Assembly (NCBI GenBank): GCA_028386065.3
Contig: JAKUCV010004245.1
Coordinates: 150,468-214,467 of the forward strand
From: Turnera subulata
Taxonomy: Eukaryota > Streptophyta > Magnoliopsida > Malpighiales > Passifloraceae
Direction of reading: 5' to 3'
DNA length: 64,000 nucleotides
This document shows, one piece after another, positions 34,962-45,458 of this stretch; positions within the stretch are counted from its first letter, which is position 1, and each line of letters begins with the position of its first letter. Below the pieces are notes generated by a model, which searched no databases, was not told where the DNA came from, and saw only the letters and a list, made by a program, of their open reading frames with translations. The translations under genes and the position numbers were made by a program.

Positions 34962-37900
34962 ATGAAAACGTTAGAGCACCTTCAAGACCAATTAGAAAAG
35001 GACGTTGCCGCTTTCCGGCGAGCTCGAATCCTGTCGAACCATCTCATCCATGAAGCTGCTTCATCATCTTCAAAGCCGAACCTCTTGCACTCCAATTCCT
35101 GCCTCAGCTTCACCCCTGCGGAGCTCACCGAGAAGGCTATTTTCGACACGAAAGAGATGAGGAAGCTAGTGGATTGGCACAACATAGAAGACCGAGACTG
35201 GCTTTTCGGGTTGATGAGGCAAGAAAAAGTGTTCAACCCGGTGGAAAAGGGAGGGAAGGTGTTCTTGATGCCAGACTATAACCAACCAAAGGAGCAGCAG
35301 AGGGAGATGACAATGCAGCGCATCGGGTGGCTGGCCCGGAGAGGGATTTACGAGGGGTGGCTGACCGGGGAAGGGCCCGAGCCGGAACTTAGGAACTTTG
35401 CCCTGCAAGAGGTGATGGGGTCTTATGATCATTCCCTTGGAATTAAGCTTGGAGTTCATTTCCTTCTGTGGTGCGTGTAAATAAATTAAAATGCATGCCT
35501 TAATTACATAATCTTTTTCTTTTGTTTTGTATATATGTATATATATAGCCCACCAAAGGAAACTTATTTTGGGATGTTGTTTCCCTGTAATTAAATTCAT
35601 TTCAGGGGCGGTGCCATCAAGTTTTTAGGCACAAAGAGGCACCATGACCGGTGGTTAAGAGACACAGAAAAATATGCAATCTTGGGTTGCTTTGCTATGA
35701 CCGAGTTGGGACATGGAAGTAATGTAAGCTCATCATCAATCTTCAATTAGTCAGTCATTTGTGTGACTCATGATTTTGCTCTTGGTTCATGAATTCTGAT
35801 CAAGTTGTTTTTTTCCTTTATAATGTTGTTAATTAATTAGGTTCGAGGGATTGAAACTGTGGCTAGTTATGATGCAACTACAGGTGAATTTGTCATCAAC
35901 ACTCCTTGTGAATCAGCACAGAAGTATTGGATTGGAGGGGCTGCTAATGTAAATATTTTATTACAACCCATATATAACAATCCTTTTCTACAATTAACTT
36001 ATTTTTTTATAATTAATTAATATGGTTACTTATCTTGTTACTATTCAGGATGCTACCCACACGGTGGTCTTTTCACAGCTTAACATGAATGGGGTGAATC
36101 AAGGGGTTCATGCATTTGTAGTTCAAATTAGAGATGGCAATGGTAACATATGCCCCAACATTCGTATAGCAGATTGCGGTCATAAAATTGGTTTGAACGG
36201 TGTTGATAATGGACGAATCTGGTAATATAATAATCAAACTATCCTTTTCCAAAATTGTTTGTTAATTTATATGACTGCTGCTATAACTTTAGATATATTA
36301 TCTGTGTTTTTTCAGGTTTGACAATGTCAGGATACCCAGAGAAAATTTGTTGAATTCAGTGGCTGATGTCTCTCCAGATGGTCAATATCTGAGTGCCATA
36401 AGAGACCCAGATCAGGTCGGGTTGCTGTCAATGAAATGAGGGTTAATAACTACCAATTTTTTTTTGAGTCGAAATTGGAGTTGTTGTGGCTGATGCAATT
36501 TCGTGTTTGAATAAATGTCTAATATTACACATTCATTTGACAGAGATTTGCAGCATTCATGGCTCCATTGACATCTGGTCGAGTAACCATTGCTGTTTAT
36601 GCAATTTACTCATCAAAGGTATTTATTGAAGTTATTTTATGCTTTTTCCAGCACTGTTTTTGTATTTTTTCGGGAGCTTTGTCCTGACTAATCTGAATCA
36701 CACTAGAGTAGTGCACCTAGTTATAATGGATGAATATCTCAATGATAATTTTTTTCCAGTGCTCTCATAACATAAGTCTCCTAAGTCTAAAAAAGAAAAA
36801 GAAAACTCTTCATAACTATTGATATATTCTGCTGACAGATAAGCTTAGCAATTGCCATACGGTATGCTTTGACTAGACGGGCATTTTCAATTAAGCCTAA
36901 TGGACCTGAAATCCTACTGCTTGATTACCCATCCCATCAGCGAAGACTCTTGCCTCTTCTTGCCAAGACGTAAGTATACTTATACCTATCCAGCTAGCTA
37001 ACAGATATTCTATATATTTCTTAAATACTCCTTTGCTGATCATGTTCTTTATTATATATAACAGATATGCTATGAGTTTTGCTGGAAATTACTTAAAGAT
37101 GCTATATGTCAAGAGAACGCCCGAGTTGAACAAAACCATTCATGTTGTTTCAAGTGCATTCAAGGCAATGCTCACTTGGCATAATATGAGAACACTTCAG
37201 GTGAGCAGATATATATAAGAGCGTATATAAGTTGCAGATGATCATTCTTATAAACTTTGTACATATATATATATAACTTCACTTCATATAATATAATGTT
37301 CAAAATTTTTTTTCTTCAGGAATGTCGTGAAGCTTGTGGAGGACAGGGCTTGAAGACCGAAAATCGAATTGGTCAAATGAAAGCTGAATTTGATGTTCAG
37401 TCCACCTTTGAAGGGGACAACAATGTTCTCATGCAGCAGGTATATTGTGTATACACTAGCTTTCTTTAGAGTTGTATCTATGATGTGCATTGTCTTTGTC
37501 CGTAGTGGTCTCGAATTCGAGTTCCAATCTTAGCCTGTAAAAACACAAAAGAAAAATCTTTGTTCTTAGTTATACATATACATTGGATTGGTTTGATATA
37601 GTAGAGATTTATTTCCACAGGTGAGTAAGGCACTCCTTGCAGAATATTTAAAAGCTAAAAGGCAGAATAAGCCACTCAAGGGTTTTGGATTGGAACACTT
37701 GAATGAATCTTGTCCTGTCATTCCATCCCATCTTACAAGTTCTATCCTCCGGAGCAGCCAATTCCAGGTTTTCTTTAGCTTCTTAAAAGTTCTTTTAACA
37801 CATTTGGTCTTTATAGACATATATATATACCTTATACATTGTGCTTTCATCAGATTGATGTATTCCGCGTGAGAGAGAGAGATCTTCTCCATCGTTTTGC

Positions 37901-38543
37901 TGCTGAGGTGTCTGATTATCAAGCAAATGGAGAAACTAAAGAGTCTGCAATTCTTCTGGTATGGATGTTATGCCATTTTACCCTGCTCTTGTTCCTTACC
38001 AATTGTTCTTTTTTCTGGGTTTGATTAATTTTCACTCTTTGAAAATTTGCATCAGGCTTATCAACTTGCAGAAGACTTAGGCAGGGCTTTCTCAGACCGA
38101 GTGACACTAGAAATCTTACTTGAAACAGAAGCCAGTGTCTCTGCTGCTTCATTAAAGGTATAGTACATAATATTTATCCATATTCCCCTGTCCGCACCAT
38201 CCATCTTCATCTTTTTCTTTTTTTTGAGTTTTGTCTTGATCAAGACTGCAACAATACTAATGAATTTGTGGGGTTTTTTCCTGGTCTTTTGCAGGATGTC
38301 TTAGGCCTGGTGCGATCTATGTACACCTTAGTTTGTATGGAGGAAGATGCTGCATTTCTAAGATACGGGTACTTATCAACACAAAATGATGCAGCCATAA
38401 GGAAAGAAGTGTCAAAACTTTGTGGTGAATTGAGACCACATTCACTTGCCCTGGTGGACTCATTTGGAATTCCGGATTCATTTTTGAGCCCTATTGCATA
38501 TGACTGGATTCAGGCTAATTCTTGGTCTTCAGCCAAATTATAG
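34962..38543 (+). CDS. ACX-E: acyl-CoA oxidase, ACX3-like, dual targeting signals
   Basis: Thirteen exons: 34962-35470, 35606-35723, 35841-35948, 36049-36221, 36316-36415, 36544-36618, 36839-36969, 37065-37200, 37320-37439, 37621-37767, 37854-37958, 38056-38157 and 38295-38543. Total 2073 nt, 690 aa, open. It has a longer amino end than its paralogues ([18 protein letters not shown]), followed by RARILSNHL at residues 20-28, a canonical PTS2 (RA-x5-HL). The C-terminus is AKL, a plausible PTS1, so both import signals are present. Motifs are [28 protein letters not shown] and [10 protein letters not shown]. The linker after PTS2 is Ser-rich rather than Thr-rich. Convergent with SAB-3, only 240 bp away. 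Oxidises medium-chain acyl-CoA if it follows the Arabidopsis ACX3 precedent. Confidence 0.94.
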
Positions 38544-38783
38544 TTCTTGTTCTGCTAAGCATGTGCCTTACTTGGCAGTAATGTAGTTATATTTCTGGGA
38601 AAATGTATATTATGTAATTGATCCTGCTGCAAACAGAAGGTAAACATGGCAGGGGAAAACCTGACAACTTTATTTAATGGACTAGAATAGTACAAGAATA
38701 AGAGTGTGTGAATACAAATACAACGTACACTGCATTTTCTTGAATTTTAAGAACCGAAAGTGTGCCTTTTACCATTTATAAGA

Positions 38784-40219
38784 TCAGATATCCATCTTCC
38801 TCTTGAGTACTATAAATGTGTTAAGAGGTTCTTCTTTCTCAGCATATGTCTGGTAACTCACTGCAAGTTTTTCGGCGAAACGATGAAATAGAGGGTCTAA
38901 AATCTCATCCCCAAAATGTTGTCTCAACACCTCCCCCATGAAAGCTCTAAGTACCAATGGAAGAGATGGATCCACTGGCCATATTTTTTGATACCTTCCA
39001 TTGGAGTCAATTTTCTCCACACTGAAGTATGGATTCCTCTCCAGCAATGCTTCCAACTCCTTAATTGGTGGATAGTAGCTCGGTAAATTGAAAGCCTCTA
39101 CTTTCTCTTTGTTGATAAGTCCCTGTTTAAGCCAACGAAACAGGCATACAAACCCATCAGAAACCAAGTCATTCTTGGAAACTTTGCAGAAGTATAAAGC
39201 GTCACCAACTAGTATTGAGTGTAGTGGTAAAGTATGTTAAATTCCCTCAAATCCCAGCGCTTCCAGCCTCAAGGAGATATTAGTCCGGCAGTTGGCTGAC
39301 ATGGTCTAATAGTATCAACAAAAAGTTATAAACCAGCTCGTGTATATATATATGTCCTTACCTCTTCAACCATGCCCATGAGACAATCTTGGAGAAGGTT
39401 ATTGGTGAAACCGAGATAAGTTTCCGGGTTAAGAAACCCTTCTGGGTTAGTAGGCATTGTCAGAACCATCAGGCCTCCACCCACAAGTTCTTGGGCTCTT
39501 GAATTCAAGAAGTTGTCCATGTCTTTCTTAAACTGAGCAGCAAAAGGCCTTTGCTACTTCTTCTGAAAATCCTGTGCAGTGGATGCTGTCCCTATTATAA
39601 GCAGGAGAATTGACATCAGCAACCTCTTCAGGAACCTTGGATAGCCAATGCAGTGCATAAGATGAGTGTGCAAAATGGAGGCTGGCTTTCGGGAACAAGC
39701 GGTTCGTGAAGCCACTGGGCACTCCGGCAGCAAAGAATCCCCCAGGGACAGGAAGATTCCTGAATAGAGTGTTGAAGTCATTGTTGACATGATCATTGAA
39801 GAACACTTGAAACTCCAATGATGAACCATTTTGCCGCTGAGACTGCTGTGCATATTTGAGCTGAACAGCTTCTACTATGTTCTGCATTGCTATGAAAGTG
39901 TTTGGTCCAACAGAACAACCGAAATCTGCTACACAGAATGTCTCAGACTTCCCAAGAAAGTCTGGATTGGTAAATTCAAGCTTGTCCTCAATGGCTTCCT
40001 TCACCATTTGCTTTGCAGCCTCCACAATTCTTCTCTGCAAGCATGCATTCAGCGCCAATTAGCAATAGGAATACATACACTGTCCTTTCAATGATGAAGC
40101 ATATCCTAAATTCTAACACATATCCATACCTGGTAATTGGAATTTCTGTAGTAGCTGTGAGGCCCATCTCCACTGGTCATGGGATAGGACAAAGGGATGC
40201 TCTCTTGTTGACTTGCCAT
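38784..40219 (-). pseudogene. SAB-3: SABATH methyltransferase, one-base frameshift
   Basis: Exons 40130-40219, 39362-40034 and 38784-39122 have intact splice sites, and the ends match SAB-1. Exon 2 is 673 nt where SAB-1 has 672. The extra base lies in the A run at 39542-39545: minus-strand GCCTTTTGCTGCTC where SAB-1 and SAB-4 lack one base. The frame therefore stops shortly after EEVAKAF, giving about 198 aa instead of 366. Everything before and after is well preserved (YYRNSNYQ, ADFGCSVGPN, SSYALHWLS, KRKMDI), so the lesion is recent or a sequencing error in a homopolymer. If real, the product lacks the carboxy-terminal half that shapes the substrate pocket. Confidence 0.85.
39205..39305 (+). 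repeat. SINE-like insertion in SAB-3 intron 2
   Basis: A segment with GTGTAGTGGTAAAGTATG (A-box-like) and CTCAAATCCCAGCG (degraded B-box) lies in the 239-bp intron 2. The corresponding introns of SAB-1 (87 bp), SAB-4 and SAB-6 (136 bp each) are shorter. Probably a tRNA-derived SINE relic. Confidence 0.35.
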
Positions 40220-40966
40220 CTCTCTCCGCTATTGAGTTCTGTTGTTAGAAATAATGGCATGATCCATGAATCCTGCTTCTTTGGATACAAGAAGGCGTTG
40301 ACCTTGCTTAGTGCAGTCCTGCTGTAGAGGTGGTCAATGAATGCCGGCCTTTCTATATTATTTTTATTATTATTAAAACCTGTAATCTGTGTTTCAGCCT
40401 GTATTAATTAACTTATCCGGGTACAAAGGATCCGTTGAAGATTCCTTTAAATAATGACATGCCAAATCTGTATATATTATTTTAAACCTGCACAATCCTG
40501 CATATGAGACTAGTAAGGAAATCTTTTGTTTTTTCTTGTTCCATTAACGAAGTAGGCTTGTACGTAATTCACCTATAGTTAATTACTTAAGATTAAGGGA
40601 CAAGGACTTAATCTTATGTTTGCAAAACATCATGAAAGATGTATCACTGTCAGCAAACTTCTTGCAATGTCAACCCTCCTGCCTTTGCAGCCATTAGTCA
40701 TCTACACATGCATACACGAAAAAGAGTTGCGGTAATCCAAAAAAGGAATACATTAAAATGAAACAAAGCATGTAAATTTACTGAACCGAAGTAATCTGAT
40801 GCGCTGCAACAAAAAAAAGTCAAGATGGCAGGGTAAAACCCACACAACTTTATTTACTTGGATACAGTAGTACATCAACAAAAATGTTTGAATACAAGTA
40901 CAGAATATTCTCTTGAATTTGAAGAAGGAAAAACTTAAATGCATTTCAACATCGTAAGATCAGATT
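40220..40966. other. Spacer between SAB-3 and SAB-4
   Basis: Holds the SAB-3 promoter side and the SAB-4 3' region. The latter includes AAGATGGCAGGGTAAAACC near 40822, matching the 3' regions of SAB-1 and SAB-3. No gene. Confidence 0.55.
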
Positions 40967-42331
40967 TTAATTCATCTTGCGCTTGAGTATGATGAAAGTG
41001 TTGAGAGGTTCTTCTTTGGCAGCATATGTCTCGTAATTTACTGTAAGTTTCTTGGCGAAACGTTCAAACAAGGGATCGACAGTCTCCTCTCCGAAATGTT
41101 GTTTGAAGACTTCTGCGGTGAAAGCTCTAAGCAGAGACGGAAGGGATGGATCAACAGGCCATATGTTTTGATGCCTTGCAAGGGAGTCAATTCTCTCCAC
41201 AGTAAAGTATGCACAGTTGTGCAGGATTGCTTCCAACTCCTTAATTGGTGGAAAGTACAGTGGTAGATTGAAAGCCTCCACCTTGTCCTTAGTAATTAAT
41301 CCCTGTTTTAGCAACAAAAAACACATAGAAACTTCTTCAGCTTCTGAAGTTAGCAAACAGATGAACTACACTGAAAAGTTTGCAGTAATCAACCATAGAA
41401 AGTATAAAGGACTATTTAAGGGACTACTTTGTTCTTACCTCTTTAACCATGTCCATGAGACAATCCAGGAGAAGATCATTGTTCAAACCAAGATAGGTTT
41501 GTGAGCTGACAAATCCTTCTGGGGTAGCAGGTATTGTTAGAGCCATCAACCCTCCACCCACAAGTTCCTGTCCTCTTGCATTCAAAAAGTTCTCCATGTC
41601 TTTCTTAAACTGAGCAGCATAGGCCTTTGCTACCTCTTCTGAAAATCCTGTGCAGTGGATGCTGTCCTTATTGTATGCAGGAGAATTTACATCCGCAAGC
41701 CCTTCAGGAACCTTGGATAGCCAATGCAGCGCATAAGATGAGTGCGCAAAATGGAGACTTGCTTTTGGGAACAGGCGGTTTGTGAAGCCACCGGGCACTC
41801 CAGCAGCGAAGAATCCCCGAGGGATGGGAAGATTCCTGAATAGAGTGTTGAAATCATTATTGACATGATCATTGAAGAACACTTGAAACTCCAATGATGA
41901 GCCATTTTTCTGCTGATGACACTGCTGCTCATATTTGAGCTGAACAGCTTCTACAATGTTCTGCATTGCTGAGAAAGTGTTTGGTCCAACAGAACAACCA
42001 AAATCTGCTACACAGAATGTCTCAGACTTCCCAAGAAAGTCCAGATTGTTGACTTCAAGCTTGTCTTCAATGGCTTCCTTCACCTTTTGCTTTGCAGCTT
42101 CAAGCACCCTTTTCTGCAAACATTTAGCAGCAAATGATCAACATTCTGATTATGAACGTACTAACCAATGCATAATCATAGGAATATGATCACTTTGACA
42201 GCTAAATAATCTTACAAAGTTATAGAGTTCCATACCTGAAAATTGGAATTCTTGTAATAGCTGTGGGGGCCGTCTCCGCTAGTCATAGGATATGACATGG
42301 AGGCATTGGAGATACTCTCTACACTTGCCAT
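40967..42331 (-). CDS. SAB-4: SABATH carboxyl methyltransferase
   Basis: Exons 42236-42331, 41439-42113 and 40967-41302; 368 aa, open, both introns in phase 0. Motifs: SGDGPHSYYKNSNFQ in exon 1; ADFGCSVGPN, FFNDHVNNDFNTLF and SSYALHWLS in exon 2; KRKMN at the end. All SAM-binding and carboxylate-contact positions I can place are present, so it is a likely active methyltransferase of unknown substrate. It stands head to head with SAB-5, its closest relative here, with 1.0 kb between start codons. Exon 1 starts MASVESISN, shared by SAB-5. SAB-3 lies tandem downstream on the same strand. Confidence 0.93.
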
Positions 42332-43354
42332 CTCTATGTCTTTGATGTTTAGCTCTTTTTGTTTGAAGTTTGCCTCAGAAGAGATGAATGAGTGAATGGT
42401 TACATGCTCCCCTGGAGGTAGATATATATAACCTAATTGCTGCCCTTCTTCTTTCAGAATATAATACATATAAAGAAACACAAAAAAAAAAAAAACACAT
42501 GCATGCTAAGAATCATTTTTTTATATAAAAGTTGAGTTTTTGGATCTGTTATATGAAATAAAGGAATGGAACTCACACTGCCAATAAATGGGTGATGGGG
42601 GGTGGCTTAACGTAATATAAAGGTATACGTATTGTCTTGAAAAGTCCACATTTTCCTTCTTTGGGGTATGGGCAACCATACCCTGTTGCATTGGAGGGCA
42701 ACCATCACTACAAAAATTGATTTCAACAGAGGTGAGCTGGTCCTTGCTATATATGAGTACATGTCTGTCTTATTTTAAAGATTAAAAATATCCCAAAAGA
42801 GGATGTGAGGATAGAGTCTGTGAGATACACTTATCAGCAATTCATAAGTCTGCCCATCACATATCCTTTGTTCATCAAATTCCAACCATGCTGCTTGCAT
42901 TCTTTTAAATGGAAATGAATGAAATATGAGATTTAAATCACACTTATGTCATAGTGATCTTAAGTAACACCTCATGGGTCGAAAACAATTTTATATTGTG
43001 CCCATACGCAAGAACAATCCTTTCAAATATTTTAAGCTATACTCCATGTTGTCATTGCCAGTAGCGTCATTTCTTTATTATTTCATTTTCTTATGTGAAT
43101 TCCAATATACAGGAGAATGGAAAGAAAGAAACAATCTGGAAACTTCTTTAAGATAATTTTCCTGCAACTTCCTTGAGTGACATGTGCTTTTTGTGCTTCA
43201 AGGGTGGTATTTTTTTAAAGTGTGACGTTCATTTTCTAAGGGATGCACTATAAATATCACCTGTGAACCAGCCGTTTAAATCATCCAATTTTTCTAAGGC
43301 AAATCAACTAAACTTCAAACCAAAAGAGCGAAACATCAAACAAAAGGCATAGAG
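42332..43354. other. Divergent spacer between SAB-4 and SAB-5
   Basis: Two promoters back to back. A TATATATA at 42422-42431 (minus) lies about 92 bp before the SAB-4 ATG; the SAB-5 TATA box is listed separately. The leader sequences immediately before both ATGs are similar (inverted), and the middle is unrelated AT-rich DNA. An A tract lies at 42483-42495. Confidence 0.6.
43249..43256 (+). promoter_or_regulatory. TATA box of SAB-5
   Basis: TATAAATA followed by TCAC, 106 bp before the ATG. The surrounding 170 bp matches the SAB-6 promoter closely. Confidence 0.55.
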
Positions 43355-44720
43355 ATGGCAAGTGTTGAGAGTATCTCCAATGTCTCCATGTCATATCCTA
43401 TGACTAGCGGTGACGGCCCCCACAGTTATTACAAGAATTCAAATTTTCAGGTTTGGAACTCTACAACTTAGTATGATTATTCAGTTGTCAAAGTGATGAT
43501 ATTCCAATGATTATACATTGGTTAGTACGTTCATAATAGGAATGTTGAACATTTGCTGCTAATTGTTTGCAGAAAAGGGCGCTTGAAGCTGCAAAGCAAA
43601 AGGTAAGGAAGCCATTGAAGACAAGCTTGAAGTCAACAATCTAGAGTTTCTTGGGAAGTCTGAAACATTCTGTGTAGCAGATTTTGGTTGTTCTGTTGGA
43701 CCAAACACTTTCATAGCAATGCAGAACATTGTAGAAGCTGTTCAGCTCAAATATGAGCAGCAGTGTCATCAGCAGAAAAATGGCTCATCACTGGAGTTTC
43801 AAGTGTTCTTCAATGATCATGTCAACAATGACTTCAACACTCTATTCACGAATCTTCCTGTGCCTCCGGGATTCTTCGCCGCCGGAGTACCTGGTGGCTT
43901 TACAAACCGCTTGTTCCCGAAAGCATGTCTCCATTCTGCACATTCATCTTATGCACTACATTGGCTATCCAAGGTTCCTGAAGGGCTTGCGGATGTCAAT
44001 TCTCCAGCTTACAACAAGGACAGCATCCACTGCACAGGATTTTCAGAAGAGGTAGCAAAAGCCTATGCTGCTCAGTTTAAGAAAGACATGGAGAACTTTT
44101 TGAATGCAAGAGGACAGGAACTTGTGGGTGGAGGGTTGATGGCTCTAAGAATAGCTGCTACCCCAGAAGGATTTGTCAGCTCACAAACTTATCTTGGTTT
44201 GAACAATGATCTTCTCCTGGATTGTCTCATGGAGATGGTTAAAGAGGTAAGAACAAAGTACTCCCCTAATTAAGAAACTTCCAGTGCTTGATGACTGGAA
44301 ACTTTTCAGAATAGTTTAATTATATGTTTGCTACCTTCAAAAGCTGAAGACGTTTGGATGTGTTCTTTGTAGCTTAAACAGGGAATAATTACTCAGGTCA
44401 AGGTGGAGGCTTTCAATTTACCACTGTACTTTCCACCCATTAAGGAGTTGGAAGCAATCCTGCACAACAATGCATAGTTTAGTGTGGAGAGACTTGACTG
44501 CCTTGCAAGGCATCAAAACATATGGCCTGTTGATCCATCCCTTCCATCTCTACTTAGAGCTTTCACAGCGGAAGTCTTCAAACAACATTTCGGAGAGGAG
44601 ATTGTTGATTCCTTGTTTGAACATTTCGCCAAGAAACTTGCAGTAAATTACGAGACATATGCTGCCAAAGAAGAACCTCTTAACACTTTCATCATACTCA
44701 AGCGCAAGATGAATATCTGA
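43355..44720 (+). pseudogene. SAB-5: SABATH methyltransferase, frameshift plus nonsense
   Basis: Exons 43355-43450, 43573-44246 and 44382-44720 align with SAB-4 and SAB-6, but exon 2 is 674 nt instead of 675. One G is missing near 43601-43603, where AAAAGGTAAGGAAG stands for AAAAGGTGAAGGAAG. The frame is lost 12 codons into exon 2, and the deletion creates a sequence resembling a splice donor (AAG-GTAAGG). Independently, exon 3 has TAG at 44476-44478 in place of the Tyr codon of CAYF. The TATA box and splice sites persist, so it may still be transcribed. An internal ATG at 43719 opens 184 codons without the SAM motif. Confidence 0.92.
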
Positions 44721-45458
44721 TGCTACAATGTTCAAATGGATTTTAATATTTTCTTTCTTCAAATTTAAGAAAATGATGTATACATTATGTTTGTACTCAG
44801 ACATTTTTGTTGATGTATTACTCTATCCCAGTAAACATAGTTACCCTGCCATCTTTGTCGTTTATCCATTTGTAGATGGACTAATGACTTCAAAGGCAGG
44901 AGATTGGCATCGCAAGAAGCCAAGAGTTGTTGCTGATAGTGATACATCTTTCATGATGTTTTGCTTAACATATACTACACAGAAATTGGTTACACTGGGA
45001 TCTTTGAATCATGGATGTCTCTGAGCATCACGATACTGTTGCCAAGTGGGTTCTGAACATTGTCTAAAAGGTAAAAACATATCAATGGGAATAATTATAA
45101 CACAAAATGAAGGCCAATTCCTATATAAAAAATGAACTTCATAGTACTAAGGCAAAGATGTTCAAGAAGAGCAAGTGCAATTTGACTGTGACCAATGCTT
45201 AAATGCCAAAACATACCAAACAAATCAAATTGTTTGCATACAGATGTGAATTACACTCTCTTTCATTTCCTACAGATACTATTTTTTCTAAAAATCCTGT
45301 ACAAAACATAATGTAATCCACGTGACAACTGCTGAGAAGAACTCTGTTTATTGATCAATTGTTTTAGCCGTTACAACAATATAGGGAACTGTGTTTCCCA
45401 GGCTTTTCTTATTAACCCTTGAAGCAGTAGACCCAAAGCCATACAAGAGAAAAAGGAA
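44721..45458. other. Convergent spacer between SAB-5 and ACX-F
   Basis: Contains the two 3' untranslated regions. TTGATGTATTACTCTATCCC followed by CCCTGCCATCTT after SAB-5 matches the SAB-6 3' region. No gene. Confidence 0.55.

Noticed and set aside
42700..42760. CACTACAAAAA as the end of a CACTA transposon
   Set aside because: I found no inverted partner end or 3-bp duplication nearby; one 11-bp match is not evidence.
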